From assembly GCA_947184155.2 (NCBI GenBank), contig CAMXCT020001524.1, positions 547,829-611,828 of the forward strand: 64,000 bases of DNA, read 5' to 3'. The position numbers and the translations under genes were made by a program. Shown here in pieces: positions 40,933 to 53,679 of this stretch. Source of the stretch: Cladocopium goreaui. Its lineage: Eukaryota; Sar; Dinophyceae; Suessiales; Symbiodiniaceae. Positions within the stretch are counted from its first letter, which is position 1, and every line of letters begins with the position of its first letter. The notes under the pieces were generated by a model, which made no database searches, was not told the origin of the DNA, and saw nothing but the letters and a program-made list of their open reading frames with translations.

Positions 40933-41445
40933 CTAAAAAGACACCAAAGCCAGGAATACAGTCAGCAACTATGGTCATCTAAGCAGGAAATTGAGATTTA
41001 TATAATTGACTAAAACAACCATATTACTATCTAGCCAGCCACACCAACTGGCGGATTTAGACCTCCGCCGACATTTCAGTGTCAACTCACTGGGCAAACC
41101 TCTTGGATATCTTGGTACTGTATCTTCAGTGTGACCTCAAGAACAAAATACATCTTATCTAAGCAGGGATGAGTGGTCGCTGAATGATGATGATGTCGCA
41201 ATAGGTCCTATGCATTTAAGCTCAACCTGAAGGGGTGAATTTCGGTGATCAGTTCAAAAGCTTGACCAGCGACAGCACTTGATAACCGATGTCCAGACCA
41301 AAACTGCTGATACTCTGATCACAAAATATCACAAATACATATGGATTCTCCATTGTCCTCTACCATCATATAGAGGATTCCCCTTCCTTCTTAATGGGAC
41401 ATCGCTTTTTTCAATTGGAAGCAGCCCATTTTGGTGCCGTCACAC

Positions 41446-41530
41446 CTCATCTTCGGAGAGCGACTCATCAGCTTCAGGCGCTGCAGGCGGTTCTGGTGCC
41501 TGGTGGCCCAGTTGGTATCCAAGGGTATCC
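41446..41530 (-). CDS. Exon, Pro/Glu-rich
   Basis: Acceptor TTCATAG/G and donor GATGAG/GTGTGA bound 85 bases. One frame gives HQAPEPPAAPEADESLSEDE, matching the acidic style of neighbouring exons; another open frame (IPLDTNWATRHQNRL...) cannot be excluded. Confidence 0.4.
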
Positions 41531-44500
41531 CTATGAATAAAAAGAAGGTATCTGAGAATCCCCGCTTCAGCTGCGGGAGTTTCATCTGGAACATCCTGTG
41601 AATCTGTTTCCTTCGCCTGGTGCCAACATCAGAATGGGAAAAGAGCAAAACTCGGCTGGGTGTAGGATTTTCGTTGTGCTTCATGTGGGGATCGACCAAG
41701 TTGTGCAATGTCCACAACATTCAGAAAAAGCGGATCTCGCTACAAAACAGCTGTCAAGGACACGTGTTTACATACATGTAAGTATCTTTATCCAGTCATG
41801 CATGTATGCATGTGTGTGTGTACATATAGCTTTAATTTTATGTACAACAATGATAGACATGTATAGGAACATTCACTTTCACTTTGTCACGCAAAGAGAT
41901 GGCACCAATGTGTCCGAATCCTAATCGAGGTGCATCCCAAGCTACTCTACCTGACATGAAATCACAAACCATCACACCATAAATCTTGATGTAAACTCAT
42001 GGGGAAAAAGTCAAAAACAGCAAGAAAAAAGTCAATCGACCATTTATCCTATATAGTGTGTATATATACATATCATATCATATATATGTAATATATATAT
42101 ATCATATATATATATATATTTATCACATATATATATATGTGATATAGAAATTCTCTGCATGGTGGCACTTCCAGCTTCCAATGGAAAGGTGGCTCGCCTC
42201 GGGTGGATCGTCAGGCTTTGGTCGCCGGTATCTGTTGACACAAATTACTGCCTGCCGGCACGAATGGATTGACCCACCCCTAAGACCCTAAGAGGATGTA
42301 AACAATGATGATGAGATCAAGAATGATATAATATATCTATAATTATTTATGTTATGTTAAGAAAAATAAAACTCATGACACTACTGGTAATGAGAATAAT
42401 TGTTGGAATTAAGAGAACAACAGAAGGAAACAAGGATGGGAATTGGAATAATCATGAATCATGATAAGATTATCTATATAAGTCTATATATATATACATA
42501 TATATATATATTTACATATGATTTGTAATACTCTTGTCATTATCATAGGTAGTACAGTAGAACCAGATCTTCCGAACTCTTTCAGGAGAGACCTCCGATG
42601 TCAACATCTCCAAGGAGTTCACCAAGGGATCCCCAAGCCCGCATGGTTCGCACCCATTCCATCCACTTTCAAACGTAGCCACTTCACCCAGCCGGCATCA
42701 TGGCGAAGCGGCCAAAAGGACAAATCTCAGTCGGCTGTCCTACCCCTGGATGATATCTATGGCTGATATCTATGGATCAAGCTTCAGATGGTTACCATTG
42801 GTTGCCTTTCGCACCATTCAAAAGACCTGGTTTTTGATGTTTTCAACCCATTCCGGCTTCAGACTGTGGTTCTGCACTGAAAAAATACTGGCACCTCCGG
42901 TCCCTGTTTCGCTGTCAGACTGTTGTGTTGTCCTCATACTCTTTGTGGCACAATGTGGCACAAGTTTCAATAGGTCTGACGGCCAACAAGTCATGGATTG
43001 TTGTTATGCATGGTTGTCATCCAATATCCTTGAGCAAAGCAAACTTGCGCGTTTTTTGTTTTAAGACGTACGAGAGAGGTAGTGCTATTGAAGATGTTTG
43101 GTTTTCAGACCCAGTTTTGCCACTAAATTGTGTCGCCTTACAACCAGGTTGGTTGGCTGTTTTCTTAGATTTCAAGATGTTTCAAGCTTATCCGTTGTTC
43201 ATGCGGGACAAAGCCAACCTGTTATCACTTCAGCCTGCTCAACCTCAAAGACGAAGCAGGACTGCCCGTGCACACTCGATATGACATCGTTCAACCACCA
43301 TTTCTGATTCGAAGTTGAATCAAGCTGTAGCTGCATCGAAAAGTCGAAAATAGAGCCAGTCATGCCAGTGATTTGAAGCAGAAGGGTGACGGCAAAATAA
43401 AAATCGCCCTGGGAACACCGACATGTCAATTGACATGACATAAACTTCAGAAGGAGGTGCCAGCTCATGTGCATGATGCTGCATGTATCATAATTGACAA
43501 AGATCATTCATTTTGCATCACCGAAAATCCTGCAAGGAGATCCGGGTTTGCTAGACCTCTTGTGTCGTACGGTTGGTGGTAGTGCAGTGGCTCAAACTAA
43601 AGGCAAACCCTCATGGTGTTCAAGTCATAAGTGTGGTGAGAGTATTTGACCATGACCGTTCATGGCCCAAAACTTCAACTCCATCCCCATGTGCGGTCCT
43701 TTTTTTTCCCAGGAAACGGGAGTCGAACAGAATCCATTCGATGTCCACAGGTCTCCTCGATGTCCACAGGTCTCCCAAGGCCAGGTCTCCTCGGCCACGG
43801 AGCCGCCCCACCAATCAACGCGTCACTTGGATCACTTCGACATGTCAGGTCCTGAAGCTGCGATCGTAGCGGGTCATGATATGACTCAATGGCTGCTTGG
43901 CTTTGAGCTTCCCAAAAGTTGAAAACGTACACAGTGGCGTGATAGATTGTACATGCTGATTTCTCAAGAAATTACTGTGCACCCCCTTCCCCAAGAAAAA
44001 ACAACATGTCTACCCTGAGCAATGAAATTGCAGAAACTTATCATGTTGGGACTACATTTCTTGTTGCGACCCTTTGTGGCCTCCTTCGCTTTCCATCTGT
44101 TGTGCCGAGAGTAACCTCGAATGCCAGTTGGGCATGGGTGGTTCAAATGCATAATGGCGGTATCAAACTGAGGAAAATTCACCATTTGTAGTAGATGCTC
44201 TTTTCCTCTTAAACATGCGTTTTTTCAACTGCCAAAACCTCATCGAGCTCCCCATCTGAATCCAAAATCCTAGCACCCCCAAAAAGATGTCGAGGGAGTT
44301 GAGCACGTTGAGACGTCCCGCGCAAAAAAAAAAACAGGTCTTGCAATGTCTTGCATCTTGGTGGCGAAGTCTTCCACTTCCTTGCCACAGGCCTGTCAGG
44401 ATCAATCCTGCTGGCCATCCTTCGAAATCATGGGCCATGTAAAACATGTTCAAATCGTTTCAAAAGTTTGGGGATAACTGGGATAACTGGGATAACTACC

Positions 44501-45124
44501 AACCCACAATGGCTGGTGCCTCGCAGATTTGCAAAGCTGATGTTGCCAGTTCCACAGCAGCCTGAAGATCCGTAGTGGCAAAAGGAAGGATGTGATTTCA
44601 TTTTTCTTCCTGCGGCTGGTCACACGTGCCAATGTCAAGTTACATAGTAACTACATGGGGTGCGGTCATCCCACCATCAGGAGTGGGATTTCTAATTAGT
44701 TGCTATATGAAGCCCTATGAAGAGGCCTTTATGAGAAAATAAACCATGTTTTGACCATGGCAGGTATATGTTTTCATATACAGCACATATCGTTGAATAT
44801 ACATATCCCCACACTTCTTGCTATGTCATAACTGTTGCTGTCTGGATCTGCCTATATCCCCTGATGACGTCGTGATGGTTGCTGCGATTCTAACGTTCCA
44901 GTGCTTGTGGGTACCAAGACCCAGAGCGCCTGAGAAATTACACAGCCACCTCAGGGGCGCAACTCTCCAAATCCGGCAGGCTATCAACCTATCAACCCAC
45001 TTTAGGAAAATCATGGAAAATCCTTGGTTTCATCACTTGACTCACTTGACCAGTTGACAAGCAAAACCATCCCCACCCATCCACAGTCCATGGGTTTTCC
45101 ATGGCTTTTCAGGGGAACTTCGAC
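41531..45124. other. Long stretch with only weak exon candidates
   Basis: Holds TA-rich microsatellites (42050-42140, 42480-42515). A minus candidate at about 42152-42232 follows a good acceptor (GTCAACAG). A segment at 42586-42645 is open on both strands. A plus-strand frame at 43069-43284 reads ERGSAIEDVWFSDPVLPL. GGATAACTG is repeated three times near 44462-44492. None is strong enough to call. Confidence 0.3.
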
Positions 45125-45197
45125 CATTTCCAGGTCCCCCAGCAGGGTCGCAGGATCCTGGCGCTGCGCTTGCCGGCGGCTGAACCCAACTCGTCGC
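45125..45197 (-). CDS. Exon, unknown protein
   Basis: Acceptor TTGCCCAG/GC and donor AAATG/GTCGAA bound 73 bases. The best frame reads DELGSAAGKRSARILRPCWG, with dinoflagellate-like G/C third positions. Other frames are also open, so the call is tentative. Confidence 0.35.
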
Positions 45198-45866
45198 CTG
45201 GGCAACGCGTCATGAAATAGGGGTAAAGAATATATGTCTTTTATAGGTTTTTGAGGGTTGCTATGGGGTTACTAATGTTACTATATAATGCACTTCTACT
45301 GGATTCCCTCTGGAAATAAACGAAGATAGCTCAATATCCACTTCCAAACCAAATCTGGCGAATAGCAAAATCCTGGTCACGACTGCTGTACCATCTGGCC
45401 ATCTGGGAGGGCCTCACCTTTTTTGGATGACGCACTGAGCACCCCCACCAGTGATGGGACAAAGAAATAGTCCGTCTTTCCGCCTCGGCTCGAGTCGAGG
45501 CGAAAAACACTAGAGGCCAACAAAGTCACAAAAATCGAGAAACTAATCTGTGGCTTGGTGCCTTGACATTTATAATATTGTGATATATCATCATCCCTTC
45601 TTGGTGCCATGAATAATATTGATCATCATGATGATGAATTGAAATATCGTCCCTTCTCCCGTTTATCCCGGCAAAAAAAAAAAACACAGTTGCCTCAAGT
45701 TGCAGTCAAAGACATCTCGGCGCGACTCCACGTGGGACAAATGCAGAGGTAACTTGGCAGCGTGCAAGAAGTCAAGCTTGTCAAGCTTACCATCCAATCA
45801 AGTCAATCAAGTTTGGTACATGGCTTCCAGCAAGCTCTTCACCAAAGGTTTCTAAGCAAAACCAAC

Positions 45867-46019
45867 CAGAATAACGGTGGCAGAGCAATGTCGGGAGCCT
45901 TGAATCGGCTGCATCACCCACATGGCTTGAACTGAGTCCAATTGGTTCAGCTGGCCACGCATGCGTCACTGCCAAGAAACTCTCTTCTTCAGCAGTGCCA
46001 ACAGGAAATCCTGTGTCAG
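45867..46019 (-). CDS. Exon, unknown protein
   Basis: Acceptor ATCCCAG/CT and donor TTCTG/GTTGGT bound 153 bases. The peptide includes TGFPVGTAEEESFLAVTHAW and SHVGDAADSRLPTLLCHRYS. The frame stays open to 45787, so the donor could lie further on. No family assigned. Confidence 0.45.
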
Positions 46020-47335
46020 CTGGGATGACATGGCTCAAACTTTGAACGTGAGGACCGATTCAAAAATCCAAAACATACTTATCCAGTTTCTTTACATTGG
46101 TGTATCTAAACACAGGGGATCCTTCCATTGCTTCAGTGTCAATAATATTGGCACATGTCCATATCCCGCTCCAGCACCCACTTGACCCCATGTGTTTTTG
46201 TTCCCATGAATCTGGAGTGCAGCTACGAGAGACTTTCGTTGAGTAGACCCCATAAGCTGTGCAGAATGAGCAGAAGAAGATCAAATTTGTTGGTTATAGG
46301 ACTTGGGTGGTCTCCATCTTCGGACAAGCCCACTGGGGGGATATCTGCAGTCAGCGAATGCTTAGCAGATCGGGCATATCTGCTTACAAGTTGGATATAG
46401 ATGATATATTGAGGATGTATAACCCTCTCAACTTCAGAGATCATGTGGACATTCACCCCCAAACCTGTCCTCTTTCAAGAAAAGATTCCCTTTCATGTCG
46501 CTCACAACCTTAGTGACCCATGTTTACGACCAAATCAGACTTTCAAGATGTCTTTGGGTCAAAATTTGAAACTCCCAAAGTCGCAGGATTCCTTTGAAAA
46601 TCAGACCATTGGTCGCTAAACAAAAAAGGAACAAAAAGGGTGCCAAAGTTGACCCCCAACTTCAGTTACACCACTTGGCATTCCGGGCCGGACCAGACAA
46701 TAGAGGCGCATGACTCAAGGCGCAGCGAAGCCTTGAACGACAATGATCCATGATGATCCATGATGATCCACTGGAATTGGGGGGTACACCATTTTCAAAC
46801 TCAAATCTGGAAAGCCCATTGAAGTTTCATGTCATCTTGAGCTGGTGGCCACCGTGGCGTTTCATCATCTTGGAACGGATCATCTGTCACTGGACGCGGC
46901 TGTTTGATGAGGTCATCCCTGCCATTGATGATCGATTTCGGCCTGGCATTTGATCGGTGAAATGATGAGAAAGCCACCTATGAAAGCTCTTCTGCATCAG
47001 GAATCGTTCTGTATTTCTGTATGGAACAGTTGTTGGTATCTGTGGAGAGTTGTCCCAAGCATCTCACATCTGGCATATCAACTTTCCACCAATCTTCATG
47101 GGATCTTTGACTCCACAGCGCCTCGAATACCATTCTGTGCCCACATCACTGAATGACATGCGCGGTGCAAGGCCGTGGAGAGTAGGACATCCTGTGGCCA
47201 GATGTTGATTCTTGAAGTCGATGATTCCTGGCTTTTGTCATTTGTCTGTATTGTAACAGGTAGGGCTTGGGTTGCCTTTACCGACTGGTGGAACTTTCAT
47301 ACAGTCCGAAGCCACAAACAGAGCACATCACTGAC
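46020..47335. other. Spacer with weak exon candidates
   Basis: A minus candidate at about 46100-46180 (IIDTEAMEGSPVFRYTN) and one near 46320-46350 are possible. ATGATCC is tandemly repeated near 46745-46770. No supported gene. Confidence 0.3.
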
Positions 47336-47700
47336 ATAGCTGATCAGAAACACATCCTTGAGCCCACGATTGTGCAAGACTTCCAATGCAGGGCAAGTTT
47401 TCTGCTCGACCGCATGGAGTGCTGCAATGTGACGATCACATGGTGAGTGTGTCGACCTAAATCCAGCAGCGAAGGGTCTGCATCTTTTCCCACGCCGCAC
47501 TCGTGCACATCCTCTGAGACTCCAAGGATCTCTTTGTCAAAGGTAGCAGTGCTGGCAGTGGCCATTCCAGTTCACCCTCGCTTCATGGCGGATCGTCATG
47601 TCACTTCACAGTGACTTGCACTGGATGTAGGCAGACACTATCCTCCAACAGAAGGCCAACGGCTGAACCAAACTGCTTGACCAGGTGCCCCATATCAGGG
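47336..47700 (-). CDS. Three phase-matched exons, unknown protein
   Basis: Exons 47700-47605, 47551-47457 and 47421-47336 join in phase. The peptide runs MGHLVKQFGSAVGLLLEDSV, TATFDKEILGVSEDVHECGV, DPSLLDLALHAVEQKTCPAL and EVLHNRGLKDVFLISY, ending at a GTCAGT donor. The second inferred intron is only 35 bases, which is very short. The last exon faintly recalls the C-terminal region of HSP90 (P.LE.L..+GL..), but the upstream exons do not, so I assign no family. Confidence 0.5.
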
Positions 47701-48250
47701 CTGTCAGGGCTGTCAGGGCCTCCGCCTCATCCTCTCCCTGCCTGGTTCCCTTCTCGGCTCATGGTGTCAAGATGTGATTTTCTGGTCTGGGGCACGGATG
47801 TCTACCCCAACAGCTGCTGGCTATGCCTCGGCAAACTGAACGAAAACGATGGAACAATTATTCCTCTCTGAAAACGTCTGAAGATTGCTCGGATCCAACA
47901 CACTTCGAGAAAAGAGTCAGCAAACAGCCTGGCAGTTTCGCCCACACCCTAAAATAGATAGTTAGAAAAGATATGGGCGGGCAAAATTTGTTTGACCCAC
48001 AGAGAAGTAGTTACCTGATGTGCACATCAATGGCGTTGGATGTCAACCTATATTTTTTGTCTTTTGTCCTTCTGTGCTCACACCGAAACGCCAACTTCAA
48101 ATCACATGACAGGTGCACAGGGAATGGCACAGAACGGGCCACCACAGGCCATACTCCTAGAGAAGTAATGAAGAGTGCAGCCACAGAACATGTGAAGTTC
48201 ATCTGCAGGGAAGGCATGATTCACCAGCAACTGTAAGAATGGCACCTGAC

Positions 48251-48368
48251 ACACGGTGATTCCATGCGTTTGCCGATGGAATCCAAAGCCACTTCTGCGA
48301 CAAGAGCATCACTTGCGACAGTTCGTGGATCAGCATAGTCACCAGTCACGACAGTTGTTTGATTTTTT
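48251..48368 (-). CDS. Exon, unknown protein
   Basis: Acceptor AGCCTTAG/A, open for 39 codons: DYADPRTVASDALVAEVALD then SIGKRMESPC. The next protein-like stretch (LLVNHAFPADELHMFCGCTL, 48230 downward) starts after ACAG only 20 bases on, too short for an intron, so the true boundary is probably an earlier GA/GC donor. Likely in the same gene as 47336-47700. Confidence 0.4.
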
Positions 48369-48699
48369 CTAAGGCTTCGTGAAAAAGTGTTTACATTTTG
48401 AGAAGAATCCTTACCATTCCTTACCATCATACAGTACAGTATTCCCCAAGAAGCCCTGGTTTAGTGGCCTCCATCAGCAAGAGGAACGCATGCATGCGCC
48501 TTGTGGCACGGGGAAGATAAAACCCCATACCACTGACCCCAAAATGGCTGCAGCACTCATGCCTCGCACATTTATGTATAAAGATATGCGCATTTTAGGG
48601 TATAATTAATAATAATATGTTAAGTGTGGAGTGTGGAGTGCAAAGTCTAAAGTGTAGAGTGCAAAGTGTAAATTTTAGAGTGAAGTGCAGTGTGTTTCG

Positions 48700-49560
48700 C
48701 CTGCTACCAAAAATCCAACTCATCTTCTGAAAACGACGCAAAAGTATCGCACCTGTCACACAGAACGAGTTTCGACAGTTTTTCAGACACGAGAATGTGA
48801 GGAAGTGCCACCCCTGCCACGCAAAACGACATGACAACCTGACCTGCTTTCACGCCTTCAAAAAGAGAGGTTTTGCAGCTTCCCCCATAGACACGGCAAG
48901 GCCACAGGAAAACCAGAGACTCGAGACGAGACATGTTGGAGCCTCAAAACGACCATTTCGTGCGAGACTTCCTCCAATTTTCACACTTCGTAGCTTCAAA
49001 ATCGACGTTTTCCTACCCGTTTTCTCATGAACCTCAAAATTTGCGACCTCAAAATCGATGTTTCGCGCGAAGCTTCCGTCAATTTTCAGCACATCTCAGT
49101 AAATGCCACGCTCGCCACCCAATTTGCACGTCGTCCCCACTTCACGAAGCCCTGACAATGCGATTCGCAAAAAACACGCAACATGACACGTCTAAAGTGC
49201 TGCAGCCGCCACGCAAAATGACGATGGAGGTAAAAGTGCTGCGGAAAACGCAACTCATCTTCTTGAAGCGACGCAAAAGTATCGCACCTGCCACACAGAA
49301 CGATTTTCAACATGTTATGAAACCATGTTGGACTGTCACGAAGTGCCACGCCTGCCACTCAAAACCTACGCGGCACTTGAGACCTCCAAAAGTGACCACT
49401 TTTGCAGAACTCGCCATGGGCACAGCCATACGGGCCTCACGCGACCGCCCGTGGACGGTTGCGGTTGCGAAGGGTTGCGCAACATCGAGCGAACACACCT
49501 CAACCCCCAGACCCCCAGAGTGAAACGGGAACCCTTGCTACGTATTCGGGAAAAACACAT
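48700..49560 (+). repeat. Dispersed repeat, copy 2 (expanded)
   Basis: Shares with 12986-13375 the words ATGACAACCTG, TTTTGCAGCTTCCCCCATAG, TTTCGTGCGAGACTTCCTCC and the terminal ATTCGGGAAAAACAC. Within the copy, GCCACGCCTGCCACnCAAAA-type blocks recur at about 48808, 49199 and 49346, each followed by a similar AAGCGACGC/AAACGACGCAAAAGTATCGCACCTG module (48732, 49266). This looks like a composite tandem structure. Spacer at 48600-48690 is an AGTG-rich simple repeat. Confidence 0.75.
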
Positions 49561-50099
49561 TCCACGGCATTCCTTGGACTTCCCGCTTTCAGCGCTGCCC
49601 AGTGACAGAGCAGCATCTGCGGCACTGAAAACGCGGCTGGGGGGTAGGTCTACCAAATGCCAACGGAACACCCACGCCAGCAGAATCTTCTGCACAGCTG
49701 ACCTGAGTCCACCATGAAGGCCATGGGGAAGGGAGTACACCATAGCGGAACAAACCCCTGATCGCTGGTCTGATCCCCTGGATTCTCCTGGTGTAAAATA
49801 TGTCAATTGGATGAAATAATGAACCACTCCCTATCCATTCCCTATGCAATTGACATATTTCACTATCAATTGCAATATCTTCAAAGCATTCCCTATTCAT
49901 TCCCTCATTGCTAGCCTGATCTGCCGATGTCCAAGGCACAGGATGATCAAAGCCTTGATGGACAAGAACTTCAAAGTGGTCTGGTACTTCTTCAAAGACT
50001 TCCTGGAGCGGCTGGGTCGGTGCCTATATGTGCCTATTGGAGACCCCAAATCTGGATGACCTGAACATTGGCAAATGCAAAGTCACAAAGCATTTCAGA
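49561..50099. other. Spacer with inverted repeat
   Basis: AAATATGTCAATTG (49797) and CAATTGACATATTT (49848) form an inverted repeat around CCCTATnCATTCCCTA direct repeats. No gene supported. Confidence 0.45.
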
Positions 50100-52469
50100 T
50101 TACAAATGCTCTGGCCAGCGGATGGTCAATATGGCACTCTGACATTTTTTCGCCTGAAACAAAGGATTGAGCGCCTTAAGCACCGACCTTAAGGCTTCAG
50201 GGGCCCAAGCCAACTTGCAGCCCAACCATGCCCAACCCAAGCCAGGTCTCTTCGTAGCATGGTATAGTGCAAAAAGCGCCTGGGCCCGACATACATTGCA
50301 GCGACCTTGCAGTAACCTCAAAGGATCTCAAAGGAATGTTAGGTAATGACGGCAATCATATGATAATATAGAAATTATATGATAGCATGCGATACCATTT
50401 CCCGAATGTGGTGATGTGACATACTGCGGGCTGGTATATGAATGAAGTAAAGATCTTTCTGTGGACATTGTTCTTTGGTGAAATCAAGATTGTCCTTTAC
50501 TTGCACAACCGCAGTTCAATTATTCCCAAGTCGCCACTATCCAATGGCTTAAATTGTGGTGCTAGTTTACCTTCATCCCCCAACATTGGCTGGACTTGCA
50601 GCACCACTGCACCCCAGCCCGCCTGCAGGCAAATAAACATGGACACCAGCCGCAGCACTTGCACGCTACCCTGCAGCGCGCGAACAACGGGTTCAATCAA
50701 AGAACCAATTTGGCAGACTGCTGAGACTGCAAATCCCGAGATGTACAGAAATCTTTAAAGGAAACCCACCCAGTTCTACGGTTCCCCAACTGAACTTGAT
50801 TTTTTCGTACAAAAAAAAAAGATAAAAAAAGCATCTCTTTTAATCCAATGACCCACCGCACTGTCCAAGAATTGTAATCCGCAGTTGCGGTCGAGTGGCC
50901 ACCCAAAAATCCATGTGGATCTGTTGTTGTTTCTCTTGCCACTGAAGGATACCCTCGACAAAGGCTGTCAGCGGCGTCACATAGCAATACTGCTCAATCA
51001 TAAACCTCCCGGTGAGGTTGCGTCCAAAAATGCCACACATATCCAGCCCTGATATCCCTGATATCGGGTCCCAAGAATCTCTTGTCTTCCAATAATTACT
51101 TAAGTTGACCCTCAAAATGGGGGAATCTTGGGGTTTCAACACTTATGGACTGACCATCGCAACAAACTTGCATTGTTCCTCACACCTGCGAGCGTCAGAT
51201 TGATTGCATCGTTGAAACTACTCAGATTCCCGCAATTCGGAATTTCGCCACATCGCAACCATGGCACCCATGGCAACCCATAAACAGCTCGACCTCATTT
51301 TTCTCAGGGTCGAGAAGTCAAAGGTCTTGTTGCCGTCCTGCAGGCAGGGCGTCAGTGGCACCAAACAGCAGCATGGAGGCACCTGGCCCGGCGACACCCT
51401 CTCGAGGCTGGTGGGAACGCATCAAGACTGGGTACCCAAACCCAAGTAGTACAATGGTTCATTGAAATTTGAATACATTTTAATGATCCAAAGAAAGACT
51501 ATACTGTAATCCTTTGTTCCCAAGGTCTTGAACCTATCCCGACGGAAAAAATGTGGCGCTAAGCCGCTCGCGTGCAAATACGCCCAAGCCCATCCCTCAG
51601 CCAAGTTGCGCACCATCTGCTGGTGCCGAAGCTGCCATGAGCTTCACAGGAGGCCAATTTCTGTACCGTGGCTTCCTGCACGGCCATCCAAGCGCATAGA
51701 TTGGGCATAGTAGCATAGTATGAATCAACAAAAAATTGAAAATAACGACCAAGACTTAGGTGGCAATTAGACCCGCAAAAGTGTCAATTTGGGGGCCCGA
51801 TCATTTTCAGGCCACAACCAGGCATGAAATGATCCAAACTGTCTAGAAAATGGTCTGCACGTGAGCTGTATTCCCTCGGCTCCTTCCCACCCATGAGACA
51901 CACGATGGTCAGCCCGAAGTAGTGGAGGGCCACAGCTTCCCAGATCTCCTGTTGCCAAATCGCCATCTTCGAGGATTGATTTTGTCCATATGTTTACAGC
52001 GAGTCAACTTTGATGCATACCGGGCCTCAAAATCGACTTCCTGCACACAGCCTTGCCAAACCTACAGAACCATACCTACTGATCAATTTTGATGCTGTCC
52101 GATGGCAAGGTTCCTGCAGCACCAGCGTAGCTGCTGCTACAGTAGATAAGGAGACCTGCCAAATCAGCTAGTCCAAATCTTGATGATGTCGTGGGAACTG
52201 CAAGGTTCGAAAAAACTCTATATACCTTCAATTGATTCAAACGAACTAGTCAAAACATGTTCAAACATGATGTCCCAGCAAAGCAAATGCATTGGGTCAT
52301 CGGATTGGGATGTTGACTTTGCACAGAGTCATCCATTCTTCAAATACCTCCCTTGCTTTGAAGAACAGCAAAAGCCTCAAGGCAGCAAGCCACAGCCACT
52401 ACCAGCGGCAGCAAATGCATCAACTGGTAATAGTGTGCACGATCGCTGGCTTCAGCGCGATACAGTTCC
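50100..52469 (-). CDS. TMEM184 / OST-alpha (DUF300) family membrane protein, C-terminal exons
   Basis: Exons from about 51948 (lower end unresolved, near 51781), 51407-51294, 51005-50953, 50717-50571 and 50305-50100 (stop TAA). The last four junctions agree in phase. The peptide shows the order typical of this multi-pass family: EIWEAVALHYFG then LMGGK (family R-E-YEA...Y.F...GG), PPCCC before a basic helix, FMIEQYCYVTPLTAFVE (family QY..vrPl.a), a hydrophobic segment SMFICLQAGWGAVVLQ, and ALFALYHATKRPGL (family lFYhatk..L). The family includes organic-solute transporter alpha and TMEM184 proteins, in plasma membrane or endomembranes. An upstream candidate exon at 52469-52348 carries a hydrophobic helix (LMHLLPLVVAVACCLEAFAV). 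N-terminal exons are missing. Transport function is inferred from family only. Confidence 0.75.
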
Positions 52470-53214
52470 CTGGCGGTATCGGCGGTATCGGTGTCAACAT
52501 GGCCAGCCCGACTACACTGACATGAGCTGGTGCGGGGCCAAGACGGGTACCAAAGCTACCACAAGTGTCAGAGCAAATGTCAGAGTCAGGGCATTTTGTC
52601 TCTTCAATACTTTCGAACCATACAATCTAAGGGGCCAAAAAGGTGGTCAATGAAGGGCATCCAAGTCAAGATGATTCTTGCACGGCTCTAGCTTGGTGGA
52701 GACCTTTTCAAGATTATGTGTTTTTGTTGGCTTGTCTTCGCATGCCAAGCGCTAAACAACTTTATGGAGAAAAATGAAGCATCATCTTGATCTTGGTACT
52801 CTACAGTGCATGTAGCTATGGAAGGCACCTTTGATGCACCAACGCAAGGACCGTGGACAGCAACAACAATCCAATGGCCACGAACACACCAACGAAGTAG
52901 CGCTCCCGATCCTCCTCACATCAGCAGGTGATGGAATGCAGCGTACCAATGTCAAAAGACGGCTAGATTCAACCGGGTTTGAACAAACAGAGGGTGTACC
53001 CTATGAAAATGCAGTTTTCATCTGGAACACGATGATCAACCACCCCATGTTCAGACAAATTCAACTTCAGGAGTTTGACGGATCTTAGAGGTACTGTGCC
53101 TGACCGTTTGTCTCTGCTCAAAGCACAGGACTTCCTGACGAAAAACTATTCAACCATCCATCCTCCTAGTCTGCCCAAGACAAGACTCTTCGCAAACCAG
53201 GCCAACAAAGCTTC
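52470..53214. other. No supported exon
   Basis: Would be the place for N-terminal exons of the TMEM184-like gene, but none could be fitted. Short plus-strand frames near 52831-53088 have no support. Confidence 0.3.
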
Positions 53215-53665
53215 AACTATTCACCACAATGCGAAAAATACAGTTAAAAACAGAAACCTAAGCAAAAAAAGGACAAAAATTGGCAGAAAATTCAAAGAAC
53301 ATAAGAGAAAATAAGCGGAACATTGGTGAAAATGGGGATACAATTCTCAAAAACAATAAGACAGTTGGAACAAAAATATACAAGGCAAAAGAAGCGATAA
53401 AATATTGATGAAAGTTGGAAAGAAAAAGGTTGAGAAAACAGAGAAGAAAATGAGAAATAAAATAGAGAAAATGAAGAAGACATTGTGAAGAAAACAGAAA
53501 GTAAACAGAAGGAAGAAAACAGGGTGGAAAAATAAGGAAATATGTGGAAGAAAATGGTGAAGAAAATACGGAAGAAAAAGGGAAACAAATTGGGGAAGAA
53601 AATAGGGAAGAAAATAAGGAAAACATATGGAAGCAAAAAGGGAAGAAAATAAAGAGAACATAAGT
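53215..53665 (+). repeat. Purine-rich simple sequence (GAAAAT/GGAAGAAAA)
   Basis: About 450 bases almost entirely A and G on the plus strand, with imperfect GGAAGAAAATA words. It lies just downstream of the donor of the exon at 53680, on the pyrimidine-rich transcribed side. Phe/Ser/Leu-rich open frames on the minus strand are compositional. Confidence 0.85.
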
Positions 53666-53679
53666 GTGAAGACTTACAC

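Noticed and set aside
42586-42645. Plus-strand exon (ETSDVNISKEFTKGSPSP)
   Set aside because: The complementary strand is also protein-like; no flanking exon could be phased.
47336-47421. HSP90 C-terminal domain
   Set aside because: Only a loose P.LE.L...GL pattern; the phased upstream exons do not resemble HSP90.
53258-53661. Phe/Leu/Ser-rich membrane-protein-like frames
   Set aside because: Generated by the purine-rich tract on the other strand.
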